The translations under genes and the position numbers were made by a program. This document shows positions 33,923 to 43,061 of a stretch of 64,000 nt of DNA, piece after piece. Each line of letters opens with the position of its first letter. Position 1 is the stretch's first letter. Under the pieces are notes generated by a model. The model made no database searches. It saw only the letters and a program-made list of their open reading frames with translations, and was not told where the DNA came from. This DNA is from Pseudomonas paraversuta. GTDB lineage: Bacteria > Pseudomonadota > Gammaproteobacteria > Pseudomonadales > Pseudomonadaceae. The stretch covers positions 62,001 to 126,000 of the forward strand of contig NZ_CAJFCL010000011.1 in the NCBI RefSeq assembly GCF_904063065.1. The letters run 5' to 3'.

Positions 33923-34799
33923 GACGATAAAGTCTGTCCAGTAATGTCGGGAGTGCCGCACGCCAGGCGCGAGGCTTGATCCCGAAGGTGTGTAAGATTT
34001 TCTTGCAGGCCAGCACAGCATGCTGGGGCTCTTCCGCCGCGTCCGGGCATGCCGCATGCGCCTGCGGTACAGGTGCTTCGACAGCCAGTGGATGCAGGGT
34101 GCGCGCTTCGCTCAGGATCGCCTGCCCCAGCGCCAGCGGCGTGGTCGCCTCGTGCCCCGCGTAGTGATAAGTACCCCACAGCGGCGCGGCGCAATCCAGC
34201 TGCTTGAGCACTGAGATAATCACCCGTGCGGCGTCATCTACCGGTGTCGGATTGCCCCGGCGATCATCGGCCAGCAACAATTCTCCCGGCTTTTCAGCCT
34301 GGGTCAGAAACCGCCCGAGCAGACCTTCCGGGCTGTCATCCAGCAGCCAGCCAAAACGCAGCAGCACGTGCTGCGGGCAGATGGCCCGCACACTTTGCTC
34401 GATTCGCCACAGTGCCTGACCGCGTAACCCCAGCGGAACGGGTTCGTCCTTTTCACTGTAGGCCGTCGCCCGCGAACCGTCGAAAACCCGATAGCTGGAA
34501 GGTTGCAGCAAAATGATGTTGTGGTGCTGACACAACTCGGCCAAACGCTCGACAGAGCGCTCTTGGCCAGCAAGTCGGGACTCGCTGACTGTCGGCGCCT
34601 GAAACCAGTCGAAGTAATACGCGAGGTTGATGACCGCATCCGGGCGGGTGTCATCCAGCAGCTGCGTAAGGCTCGCAGCGTCCCAGCCGTCTTGCGGCGG
34701 ACGCGGGGCGAGGAAATTAATGTCTTCCTCGGCACCCTGACGAATCAGCGCCTGCCCGAGAGCATTTCCGCCGCCCAATAACATAAGGCGCATTCGCAT
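33915..34799 (-). CDS. RmlD-like sugar nucleotide-binding protein
   Basis: A 294-aa extended SDR-fold protein of the dTDP-4-dehydrorhamnose reductase-like group. Visible parts are the N-terminal LLGGGNALGQALIR, TRPDAVINLAYYFDWFQ, and a region with FDGSRATAYSEKDEPVP. The typical Y-X3-K is not obvious, so activity is uncertain. It is translated just ahead of the epimerase, overlapping by 8 bp. Starts at 34799 or 34793 are both possible. Confidence 0.8.
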   Translation of the reverse strand: MRMRLMLLGGGNALGQALIRQGAEEDINFLAPRPPQDGWDAASLTQLLDDTRPDAVINLAYYFDWFQAPTVSESRLAGQERSVERLAELCQHHNIILLQPSSYRVFDGSRATAYSEKDEPVPLGLRGQALWRIEQSVRAICPQHVLLRFGWLLDDSPEGLLGRFLTQAEKPGELLLADDRRGNPTPVDDAARVIISVLKQLDCAAPLWGTYHYAGHEATTPLALGQAILSEARTLHPLAVEAPVPQAHAACPDAAEEPQHAVLACKKILHTFGIKPRAWRAALPTLLDRLYRHG

Positions 34800-34949
34800 A
34801 GAGTGTGCAGACTCAGTCTATTCAGAACGGTGATGTATACCAGAAAACCAACGGTGAAAGCTGCTGGCCATGATCAAGACCTCCGTATTTTGCGGGTTTA
34901 TGGCCCCGCCGTCACTGACAAACTGCACCCCTGCGGGTCAACGGGCTCA

Positions 34950-37058
34950 CTACAGCTGCGGCGGCATGTCAGTGAGCAGCAACCTGGAAGGCGGCTGCTC
35001 GGCTGCCGGCGCCGGTTCGCCGGTATCGCGTACGGGCATCAGGAATCCCTGTGGATAATGTTGCGCAAAGTGGACATCGTCACACTTATCCACAAGCTTT
35101 TTGAGCCGGTCATTGAAAGCCCTACTGACGGAGCTCTGGGCGCCGGACATGGTTCTGAACTGAGCGGTAATGGTTACGCCATCGAGATTCATGCTGTCGA
35201 CCCCGAATACCGTCAGCGAGCCCTGCAGGCTGAGACTGAGCAAAGGATCGTCACTGATCTGGCTTCCGGCCTGGCGGATCATGTCGATGGCCTGATCGGT
35301 GTCGGTGTCGTAGGTGAACTGAACCGAGAAAAATGCGTACGCAAACTGCCGGGAATGGTTGATCACCGCCTTGATCTGACCAAAGGGCACCGAATGCACG
35401 AAGCCCCGCGAGTCCCTCAGGCGCAAGGTGCGAATGGTCAGCCCCTCAACGGTACCCGCATGGTTGGAGTCGACCACCACCCAGTCGCCGACCGAGATGG
35501 TGTCCTCAATAATAATGAACAGCCCCGTAATGACGTCTTGTACCAGCTGCTGGGAACCAAAGCCGATCGCCAGCCCTATGACCCCGGCACCAGCGAGGAA
35601 AGGCGCGACGTTGACACCCAGGTTGGCCATGGTGGTGATGGTGCAGACCACCACCAGAATTACTTTTATTGCATTGCGCATCAGCGGCAGGATGGTCTTG
35701 ACGCGGGTGCTCGGCTCGCGGGTGCCATGTCGGGTCACTGTAGGTTCCAGCGTTTGCTGGATGGCGGTATCGAGCACCACCCAGGCCAGCCATGTCACCA
35801 GCAGGATCAACAGGATGCGCCCCAGCGAATCGCTGATGACCTTGCCGGTGTTGCTGTCCGAGGCGAACGCCAGCAGGGAGAACCCCCAGATCTGGGACAG
35901 GAGCTCGATAAAGGTCACAGCCAGAGCAATACGCAGCAATGCATAAAGCACATTCAGTAAACGCTCTCGATAGATGCTTGTACGGCGGGTCGGCGTACGA
36001 AATGAGTGGTGCAAAATCGTACTTAAAAAAACCGCGCCGATGATCAGTCCTGAAGTCAGCAGCGCACCGCGCATGGCACGCTCACTGCCCTCGCCTATTC
36101 CCAGCAAATTGAGCGCTGTGACCACCAGCATCAGCAGTATCGGCCAGTACCACAACGCCGAAAAAATACGCAACGACTCCTGCAGTGCAGGCTGACCAAG
36201 ACGCTGCGCCAGTGCACGGTCCCGAATCAGGTGCGCCACGGGGCGACGCAACCGTATGGCCAGAAAGGCAAAAATGATGCACGCCAGCAACCCGGCAAAA
36301 ACCGACAGACAGCTCGCAATGTTATCGCCAATTTGCAGCGCAATTTGCGGGCTGTTCATCCCGTCACTCAGCGCGGCAAAAAAGCCGATCAGGAACAGTG
36401 GCCGGCGGGAATACTTGCGAATGATCTGAACTGCAATCCGCTTGTGTCCGACTTCAAACATCGCACTGAGTGCCAGCACCAGCGCCACACTGAACACCCC
36501 GGCACTGCCCGCATAGGTCAGGGTCATCCCCAGCGAGCGGCCAATGGTGTCTTGCAGATAACGACTGGCATACAAGGTCAGCACCAGACTTATCACTGCA
36601 GGCAAAAGGTACTGCACCACATAACCGACAAGTGCCTGTATGCGCGGCCTGGTGTTGATCGCACGCGTCATATCCAGGTATCGCACCAGCAAGCGCCCCG
36701 CCAGCATCAGCCCGAAAAAAGCCCCGAACCAGATGGCTGGCAACAGGACGAAGTCCCCCAAGGCGCCCCATGAGGGATGAGCCGATGCCTGTTCGACCAG
36801 TTCACCGACTTCATCCACCGCAAGCTCTGAGCGCAAACTCCAGGAGCCCAGCAGACGAGCGCTCAGGCCGAGCCGTTCCTGGATCTGGTCCATACCCTCG
36901 CCCAAGGCACCCAGCAAGCCGCCATCGACCAGCACCGGAGGCTTGCCATCCGTCTCTTCTGCCTTGATAACCGAGGCCAGCGTGGGGGCTGCCTGGAGAA
37001 TGCCGTTGCCTGAGAGCAACAGGATGAGAAGCACAATCGCTGCTTTGAAATTGAACAA
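34950..37058 (-). CDS. large MscS-family mechanosensitive channel
   Basis: A 702-aa inner-membrane protein. A signal sequence (MFNFKAAIVLLILLLSGNGILQA) is followed by a short periplasmic domain and about ten transmembrane helices. The MscS pore helix and beta domain lie at about 490-570: APFLAGAGVIGLAIGFGSQQLVQDVITG, then IIEDTISVGDWVVVDSNHAGTVEGLTIRTLRL. A cytosolic domain follows. The start is a TTG at 37058 with AGGAGG 10 bases upstream; an ATG at 37080 is in another frame. It probably relieves hypo-osmotic stress, as for YbdG/MscK-like proteins. Confidence 0.88.
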   Translation of the reverse strand: MFNFKAAIVLLILLLSGNGILQAAPTLASVIKAEETDGKPPVLVDGGLLGALGEGMDQIQERLGLSARLLGSWSLRSELAVDEVGELVEQASAHPSWGALGDFVLLPAIWFGAFFGLMLAGRLLVRYLDMTRAINTRPRIQALVGYVVQYLLPAVISLVLTLYASRYLQDTIGRSLGMTLTYAGSAGVFSVALVLALSAMFEVGHKRIAVQIIRKYSRRPLFLIGFFAALSDGMNSPQIALQIGDNIASCLSVFAGLLACIIFAFLAIRLRRPVAHLIRDRALAQRLGQPALQESLRIFSALWYWPILLMLVVTALNLLGIGEGSERAMRGALLTSGLIIGAVFLSTILHHSFRTPTRRTSIYRERLLNVLYALLRIALAVTFIELLSQIWGFSLLAFASDSNTGKVISDSLGRILLILLVTWLAWVVLDTAIQQTLEPTVTRHGTREPSTRVKTILPLMRNAIKVILVVVCTITTMANLGVNVAPFLAGAGVIGLAIGFGSQQLVQDVITGLFIIIEDTISVGDWVVVDSNHAGTVEGLTIRTLRLRDSRGFVHSVPFGQIKAVINHSRQFAYAFFSVQFTYDTDTDQAIDMIRQAGSQISDDPLLSLSLQGSLTVFGVDSMNLDGVTITAQFRTMSGAQSSVSRAFNDRLKKLVDKCDDVHFAQHYPQGFLMPVRDTGEPAPAAEQPPSRLLLTDMPPQL

Positions 37059-37283
37059 ACCCGGGAGTCCTCCTGGACATCTTTGACGGAACCGCTGACG
37101 TTGGCCAATTGGCCCGCCGGTACTTGAGATCAGTACAGCGTAGTCAATGAAGCGCTAGGCGCCTGGCGTAACACGCAGGCTTTTGACCTGGACTGCCCGG
37201 ATCAGCCCGGTTGCCATTTTTTGCAGGACGGATCTGACTGTTGTCAGCGCCCTGCGCGGTGCAGCCATTTCCGGCCCCAAACA
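37059..37283. other. spacer between ssb and the MscS gene
   Basis: About 225 bp without a supported gene. It includes the AGGAGG of the MscS gene and the small inverted repeat GTACT-TGAGATC-AGTAC near 37121-37137. No clear promoter was found. Confidence 0.4.
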
Positions 37284-37316
37284 AAAGGCCCGTTGCTGAA
37301 TCAGCGACGGGCCTTT
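37284..37316 (-). terminator. intrinsic terminator after ssb
   Basis: AAAGGCCCGT-TGCTGA / TCAGCG-ACGGGCCTTT forms a long, nearly perfect stem with a T-rich tail on the minus strand, 34 bp after the ssb stop. Confidence 0.8.
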
Positions 37317-37350
37317 GTTGGTTCTGAGTATGTCGCCCGAAGGCTAGTCT

Positions 37351-37887
37351 CTAGAACGGGATATCGTCATCAAAGCTGTCGAAGTCCGGTGCAGGTTGAG
37401 GTGCCTGCTGCTGCGGCGCTGGGCGCGACTGCTGCTGTTGAGGCTGTTGCTGCTGCGGCGCAGGGCGTTGAGCCTGCTGACGCGGTGCAGACTGCTGTGG
37501 CTGGTAGTTGTTACCACCGCCCTGGTTTTGTTGGTCGCCCTGCGGACGGCCGCCCAGCAGTTGCATGGTGCCTTGCATGTCGACCACGATTTCGGTGGTG
37601 TAACGCTTGATACCGTCTTTTTCCCACTCACGGGTTTGCAGCTTGCCTTCGATGTACACCTGCGAACCCTTGCGCAGGTATTCGCCAGCGATCTCGGCAA
37701 CCTTGCCGAACATCGATACACGGTGCCATTCAGTCTTTTCGACTTTCTGGCCGGTTTGCTTGTCGGTCCACTGTTCGCTGGTTGCCAGACTCAGGTTGGT
37801 CACGGCATTACCGTTAGGCAAGTAGCGAACTTCGGGATCCTGGCCGCACGTGCCGACCAATATAACTTTGTTAACCCCACGGGCCAT
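37351..37887 (-). CDS. ssb: single-stranded DNA-binding protein
   Basis: A 178-aa homotetrameric protein that coats single-stranded DNA in replication, recombination and repair. The OB-fold covers residues 1-115 (NKVILVGTCGQDPEVRYLPNGNAVTNLSLATSE, then EWHRVSMFGKVAEIAGEYLRKG). A low-complexity Gln/Pro-rich linker (about 116-165) precedes the acidic tail DSFDDDIPF that recruits partner proteins. AGGAGA precedes the ATG. It follows an MFS gene by 9 bp on the same strand and is opposite uvrA. Confidence 0.97.
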   Translation of the reverse strand: MARGVNKVILVGTCGQDPEVRYLPNGNAVTNLSLATSEQWTDKQTGQKVEKTEWHRVSMFGKVAEIAGEYLRKGSQVYIEGKLQTREWEKDGIKRYTTEIVVDMQGTMQLLGGRPQGDQQNQGGGNNYQPQQSAPRQQAQRPAPQQQQPQQQQSRPAPQQQAPQPAPDFDSFDDDIPF

Positions 37888-37896
37888 AACGTTCTC

Positions 37897-39288
37897 CTAG
37901 GCTTCGCACGTCGGCGCTGGGTTAACCAACTGCTCGAGTGTCGCGCGATCCAATAGTTCGGTGTCCAATTTGATATAAATGGCAGCCTCTTGTGCTACCA
38001 CCACTGCATCTGTAACGCCTGTAACAGCCTTTAAACGCTCGGCCAGACCTGCTTCGCGAAGCGCTTCAGGCGATAGCGGCAAGCGCAAGCTTGTCACATA
38101 AGGCGGTTCACGCATGGTAACAGCAAAGACCAGCCAGAGTGCAGCCAGACCTGCGCATCCAAGGAACACAACCGACAAACCGCCATGCTGAAATAACCAG
38201 CCGCCGAGTATGCCGCCCAGTGCCGAACCGAGGAACTGGCTGGTGGAATAAACCCCCATCGCCGTACCCTTGCCACCCGCCGGAGATACCTTGCTGATCA
38301 ACGAAGGCAATGAAGCTTCGAGCAGGTTGAACGCGGTGAAAAACACCACGGTACCTATCACCAACGCTCGCAAGCTGTCGCCGAACTTCCAGAAGAATAG
38401 CTCAGTGAGCATCAACGTCACGACGGCGCCGAGTAAAACTCGTTTCATTTTGCGTTTCTTTTCGCCGTAGATGATGAACGGAATCATGGCGAAGAAAGAA
38501 ATCAGCAAGGCAGTCAGGTACACCCACCAATGTTGCTCTTTGGGCAAGCCGGCTTTTTCGACCAGCGCCAGCGGCAATGCGATGAAACTCGACATCAGCA
38601 TGGCGTGCAGTACAAAAATCCCCAGGTCCAGACGCAGCAGGTCAGGGTGCCGCAAGGTCGGCAGCAATGCCTGCCTGGCAACCCCCGACTCGCGATGCTG
38701 CAAGGTACCGGTTGAGCGAGGCACCATGAACATGACGATGACGATCCCGACCAGCGCCATGCCGCCGGTGGCCAGGAACAGGCCCGACAACCCGAAGGCC
38801 CGGGTTAACAACGGGCCTACGACCATCGCCACCGCAAACGACAAGCCAATGGTCATGCCGATCATGGCCATGGCTTTGGTGCGGTGCTGTTCGCGAGTGA
38901 GGTCTGAAAGCAACGCCATTACGGCGGCAGAGATTGCGCCTGCACCCTGCAGGATCCGACCGGCAATGACGCCCCAGATCGAGTCCGAGTTGGCTGCCAG
39001 CACACTACCGAGGGCGAAGACGATCAACCCAAGGTAAATAACCGGACGCCGACCAATACGGTCAGAAATAACCCCGAAAGGAATCTGAAAAATTGCCTGA
39101 GTCAGGCCGTATGCGCCTATGGCCAGGCCGATCAGGGCTGGCGTCGCACCGGCGAGGTCCATCCCATAGGTCGCCAGAACCGGCAACACCATAAACATGC
39201 CAAGCATACGGAAGGCGAACACAAGGGCCAGACCGCTTGCTGCCCGGGTCTCGCTACCACTCATGCGGTCGCTGTGGGGATCGTGCAT
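37897..39288 (-). CDS. MFS transporter with a C-terminal soluble domain
   Basis: A 463-aa major facilitator with 12 predicted helices (about residues 12-390). Motif A is visible in GVISDRIGRRPVIYLG near residue 75. After the last helix the protein carries about 65 cytosolic residues (YVTSLRLPLSPEALREAG... onward) that look like a small beta-alpha-beta ferredoxin-like module without a CxxC pair. Efflux of small molecules is likely but the substrate is unknown. It is 9 bp upstream of ssb and divergent from uvrA with a 197-bp control region. Confidence 0.88.
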   Translation of the reverse strand: MHDPHSDRMSGSETRAASGLALVFAFRMLGMFMVLPVLATYGMDLAGATPALIGLAIGAYGLTQAIFQIPFGVISDRIGRRPVIYLGLIVFALGSVLAANSDSIWGVIAGRILQGAGAISAAVMALLSDLTREQHRTKAMAMIGMTIGLSFAVAMVVGPLLTRAFGLSGLFLATGGMALVGIVIVMFMVPRSTGTLQHRESGVARQALLPTLRHPDLLRLDLGIFVLHAMLMSSFIALPLALVEKAGLPKEQHWWVYLTALLISFFAMIPFIIYGEKKRKMKRVLLGAVVTLMLTELFFWKFGDSLRALVIGTVVFFTAFNLLEASLPSLISKVSPAGGKGTAMGVYSTSQFLGSALGGILGGWLFQHGGLSVVFLGCAGLAALWLVFAVTMREPPYVTSLRLPLSPEALREAGLAERLKAVTGVTDAVVVAQEAAIYIKLDTELLDRATLEQLVNPAPTCEA

Positions 39289-39485
39289 GGAATAACCTCA
39301 TGTGAACCGGCGGCGATTCTACCAGTCCCATCGAGTAACAGCACACACACGAGAGAGGCGCGACGCTTTGTCACGTAAAAGTTATAAAGGCTCATTAATA
39401 CCAACATGCCATTAAGAGCCTGCACAGCTTTCGTACAGATCCGTATACTCATTCGTTTACGTTATGCCCGCCAAGCGAGGCCGCA

Positions 39486-42320
39486 GTGGACAAGATCCTG
39501 ATACGTGGGGCACGAACCCACAACCTGAAGAACATCGACCTGACCCTGCCCAGGGACAAGCTGATCGTCATCACCGGACTGTCTGGCTCCGGCAAATCAT
39601 CCCTGGCGTTTGATACGCTGTACGCTGAAGGCCAACGCCGTTATGTCGAGTCGCTGTCGGCCTATGCCCGGCAGTTCTTGTCGATGATGGAAAAGCCTGA
39701 CGTCGATACCATCGAAGGTCTGTCACCGGCGATATCCATCGAGCAGAAATCAACATCGCATAACCCGCGCTCCACTGTCGGCACCATCACCGAAATTTAT
39801 GATTACCTGCGCCTGCTGTATGCCCGCGTAGGCATCCCCCGCTGCCCCGATCACGACATCCCGCTTGAAGCCCAAACCGTCAGCCAAATGGTCGACCTGG
39901 TACTGGCGCAGCCGGAAGGCAGCAAGCTGATGCTCCTGGCCCCCGTGATTCGCGAGCGCAAAGGTGAACACCTTTCGGTTTTTGAAGAGCTGCGCGCTCA
40001 AGGTTTCGTGCGGGCCCGGGTCAATGGCAGACTCTGCGAACTGGACGAGCTGCCCAAGCTCGACAAGCAGAAGAAGCACACTATTGATGTAGTGGTTGAC
40101 CGCTTCAAGGTTCGGCCTGACCTGCAACAACGCCTGGCCGAGTCATTCGAGACCGCGCTGAAGCTGGCCGACGGCATTGCTCTGGTTGCACCTATGGACG
40201 ACGAGCCGGGCGAAGAGATGATCTTCTCCGCGCGCTTCGCCTGCCCGATCTGCGGCCATGCCATCAGCGAACTTGAGCCCAAACTGTTTTCCTTCAACAA
40301 CCCTGCCGGGGCGTGTCCGACCTGTGACGGTTTGGGGGTCAAGCAGTTTTTCGATATCAAACGCCTGGTCAATGGCGAGCTGACGCTGGCCGAAGGCGCC
40401 ATACGCGGCTGGGACCGGCGTAACGTTTATTACTTCCAGATGCTCGGGGCGCTGGCCAAGCATTACGACTTCAGTCTGGAAGTGCCCTTCGGTGAACTCC
40501 CGGCCGACAAGCAAAAAGTCATTTTGTATGGCAGCGGCACCCATAACGTTGATTTCCGCTATCTGAATGATCGGGGCGATATCGTCAAGCGCTCGCACCC
40601 GTTTGAAGGCATCGTGCCCAACCTGGAGCGCCGCTATCGCGAAACCGAATCGGCCACTGTGCGCGAAGAGCTGGCCAAGTTCCTGAGCACTCAGTCTTGC
40701 CCGGATTGCCGCGGCACCCGCCTGCGTCGCGAAGCCCGTCACGTCTGGGTCGGCGAGAAAACCCTGCCGGCCGTGACCAATATGCCGATCGGGGATGCAA
40801 CCGAGTATTTCAGCACCCTGAGCCTGACCGGGCGCCGCGGGGAAATCGCCGACAAGATCCTCAAGGAAATTCGCGAACGCCTGCAGTTTTTGGTGAACGT
40901 GGGCCTGGACTATCTGTCGCTGGATCGCAGTGCTGACACCCTGTCTGGCGGTGAGGCGCAACGTATCCGTCTGGCCAGCCAGATCGGCGCAGGTCTGGTC
41001 GGGGTGCTGTACATCCTCGACGAGCCCTCCATCGGTCTGCATCAGCGCGATAACGATCGCCTGCTCGGCACCCTCAAGCATCTGCGCGACATCGGCAACA
41101 CAGTGATTGTGGTGGAGCATGACGAGGATGCGATTCGTCTGGCGGACTATGTGGTTGATATCGGCCCGGGCGCCGGGGTGCATGGCGGACACATCGTTGC
41201 CCAAGGCACGCCTGCCGAGGTGATGGCGCATCCGGATTCGCTGACCGGTAAGTACCTGTCGGGCCGTGTGAAAATTCCCGTGCCGGCCAAACGTACGCCG
41301 CGCAACAAGAAGATGACGCTGTCGCTCAAGGGCGCCCGCGGCAACAACTTGCGCAACGTGGATCTGGAAATCCCTCTGGGGCTGCTGACCTGTGTGACCG
41401 GGGTTTCGGGTTCGGGCAAGTCGACGCTGATCAACAACACGCTCTACCCGCTCAGTGCTACCGCCCTGAATGGCGCGACCACCCTGGAGGCCGCGGCGCA
41501 CGACAGCATCAAAGGCCTTGAGCATCTGGACAAGGTGGTCGATATCGACCAGAGCCCGATCGGTCGTACCCCTCGTTCCAACCCGGCAACGTACACCGGG
41601 CTGTTCACGCCTATCCGCGAGTTGTTTTCCGGCGTACCGGAATCCCGCTCCCGGGGCTACGGGCCAGGGCGTTTCTCCTTCAACGTGAAGGGCGGACGCT
41701 GCGAGGCATGTCAGGGCGATGGCCTGATCAAGGTGGAAATGCACTTTCTGCCCGACATCTATGTTCCTTGTGACGTGTGCAAGAGCAAGCGCTACAACCG
41801 TGAAACCCTTGAAATCAAATACAAGGGCAAGAGCATTCACGAAGTGCTGGAGATGACGATCGAAGAAGCCCGTGTGTTCTTCGACGCGGTGCCTGCGCTG
41901 GCGCGCAAGCTTCAGACACTGATGGATGTAGGTCTGTCGTACATCAAGCTGGGACAGTCCGCCACGACGCTGTCAGGCGGTGAAGCGCAACGGGTCAAAC
42001 TGTCCCGCGAGCTGTCCAAGCGCGATACCGGCAAGACCCTGTATATCCTCGATGAACCTACAACAGGCCTGCACTTTGCTGACATCCAGCAATTGCTGGA
42101 TGTGCTGCATCGACTACGAGACCACGGCAATACGGTGGTGGTGATCGAACACAACCTGGACGTCATCAAGACTGCTGACTGGCTGGTGGATCTTGGGCCA
42201 GAAGGCGGCTCCAAAGGTGGGCAGATCATAGCGGTCGGCACACCGGAAGACGTGGCTGAGATGGCGCAATCCCATACAGGCTTCTATTTGAAGCCGCTGC
42301 TGATCCGCGACAGGGATTAA
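39486..42320 (+). CDS. uvrA: UvrABC excinuclease subunit A
   Basis: A 944-aa damage-recognition ATPase of nucleotide excision repair. It contains two ABC modules: Walker A GLSGSGKSSLAFD near residue 31 and GVSGSGKSTL near 640, with matching LSGGEAQR signatures. Zinc-finger cysteines are in CPICGHAISELEP...CPTCDGLG and CEACQGDGLI...CDVCKSKRY. The GTG start at 39486 lies 6 bases after GAGG. No canonical LexA box was seen in the divergent spacer. A strong terminator follows. Confidence 0.97.
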   Translation: MDKILIRGARTHNLKNIDLTLPRDKLIVITGLSGSGKSSLAFDTLYAEGQRRYVESLSAYARQFLSMMEKPDVDTIEGLSPAISIEQKSTSHNPRSTVGTITEIYDYLRLLYARVGIPRCPDHDIPLEAQTVSQMVDLVLAQPEGSKLMLLAPVIRERKGEHLSVFEELRAQGFVRARVNGRLCELDELPKLDKQKKHTIDVVVDRFKVRPDLQQRLAESFETALKLADGIALVAPMDDEPGEEMIFSARFACPICGHAISELEPKLFSFNNPAGACPTCDGLGVKQFFDIKRLVNGELTLAEGAIRGWDRRNVYYFQMLGALAKHYDFSLEVPFGELPADKQKVILYGSGTHNVDFRYLNDRGDIVKRSHPFEGIVPNLERRYRETESATVREELAKFLSTQSCPDCRGTRLRREARHVWVGEKTLPAVTNMPIGDATEYFSTLSLTGRRGEIADKILKEIRERLQFLVNVGLDYLSLDRSADTLSGGEAQRIRLASQIGAGLVGVLYILDEPSIGLHQRDNDRLLGTLKHLRDIGNTVIVVEHDEDAIRLADYVVDIGPGAGVHGGHIVAQGTPAEVMAHPDSLTGKYLSGRVKIPVPAKRTPRNKKMTLSLKGARGNNLRNVDLEIPLGLLTCVTGVSGSGKSTLINNTLYPLSATALNGATTLEAAAHDSIKGLEHLDKVVDIDQSPIGRTPRSNPATYTGLFTPIRELFSGVPESRSRGYGPGRFSFNVKGGRCEACQGDGLIKVEMHFLPDIYVPCDVCKSKRYNRETLEIKYKGKSIHEVLEMTIEEARVFFDAVPALARKLQTLMDVGLSYIKLGQSATTLSGGEAQRVKLSRELSKRDTGKTLYILDEPTTGLHFADIQQLLDVLHRLRDHGNTVVVIEHNLDVIKTADWLVDLGPEGGSKGGQIIAVGTPEDVAEMAQSHTGFYLKPLLIRDRD

Positions 42321-42332
42321 ATCCCGGGCATG

Positions 42333-42370
42333 AAAAAGCCCCTGCCATTGTGAAGTGGCAGGGGCTTTTT
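42333..42370 (+). terminator. terminator after uvrA
   Basis: AAAAAGCCCCTGCCA and TGGCAGGGGCTTTTT pair fully around a short loop. The A-run and T-run allow bidirectional use between convergent uvrA and ftnA. Confidence 0.92.
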
Positions 42371-42400
42371 CATGGGTCAGACTTCTGCTCGCAATCTTTT

Positions 42401-42430
42401 AACGGCTCGCGGGCAAGTGCGCGCCTACAG
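42401..42430. repeat. single REP element downstream of ftnA
   Basis: AACGGCTCGCGGGCAAGTGCGCGCCTACAG, one copy of the Pseudomonas REP sequence with several changes, 12 bp beyond the ftnA stop. Confidence 0.55.
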
Positions 42431-42441
42431 ATCGAGGTCGG

Positions 42442-42906
42442 TCAGAACTGCGATTGCAGGTAGTTCTGCAGGCCGATGGCCTTGATCAGGCCCAACTGCT
42501 TTTCCAGCCAGTAGGTGTGATCTTCTTCAGTGTCTGCCAGCTGAATGCGCAACATGTCGCGGCTCACGTAATCCTTGTGCTGCTCGCACAGAGCGATGCC
42601 CTTGCAGAGCGCTGCGCGAACCTTGTACTCAAGACGCAAGTCGGCAGCAAACATCTCAGGCACAGTGGTACCGACATCCAGATCATCCGGGCGCATGCGC
42701 GGAGTGCCTTCGAGCATCAGAATCCGGCGCATCAACGCATCAGCGTGTTGTGCCTCTTCTTCCATTTCGTGGTTGATACGTTCGTACAGCTTGGCAAAGC
42801 CCCAGTCCTCGTACATACGGGAATGGACAAAGTATTGGTCACGTGCAGCCAGCTCGCCGGTGAGCAACGTGTTGAGATAATCGATTACGTCCGGGTGCCC
42901 TTGCAT
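42442..42906 (-). CDS. ftnA: bacterial ferritin (FtnA / former BfrA)
   Basis: A 154-aa iron-storage subunit. The ATG at 42906 gives the invariant MQGHPDVIDYLN start and follows GGGAGA; a longer upstream frame is not supported. Ferroxidase residues are in RDQYFVHSRMYEDWG and in HEMEEEAQHADAL and DTEEDHTYWLE. It sits between uvrA and katA, as in P. aeruginosa PA4235, where it is a non-haem-type ferritin. Storing iron next to a catalase gene fits joint control of peroxide and iron chemistry. Whether it binds haem cannot be told from sequence alone. Confidence 0.94.
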   Translation of the reverse strand: MQGHPDVIDYLNTLLTGELAARDQYFVHSRMYEDWGFAKLYERINHEMEEEAQHADALMRRILMLEGTPRMRPDDLDVGTTVPEMFAADLRLEYKVRAALCKGIALCEQHKDYVSRDMLRIQLADTEEDHTYWLEKQLGLIKAIGLQNYLQSQF

Positions 42907-43018
42907 CGCCGCACATCTCCCTGCTTGAAAGTCTGTAGTTTGAACCAAGCTGACCGGGAGGTCACGACTCAATCGCTATAAAATCCTGCATTTGTAGAGA
43001 AAACAGAGCTAAATAACG

Positions 43019-43045
43019 CAAAAACCGCCCAATTGAGGGCGGTTC
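43019..43045 (-). terminator. terminator after katA
   Basis: AACCGCCC-AATTGA-GGGCGGTT with a T-run on the minus strand (seen as AAAAA at 43019-43024), about 17 bp beyond the katA stop. Confidence 0.88.
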
Positions 43046-43061
43046 TGCTTCTCACTTAGAC

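Noticed and set aside
39289..39485. LexA box for uvrA
   Set aside because: I found CTG and CAG half-sites near 39419-39440 but not with the CTGT-N8-ACAG spacing.
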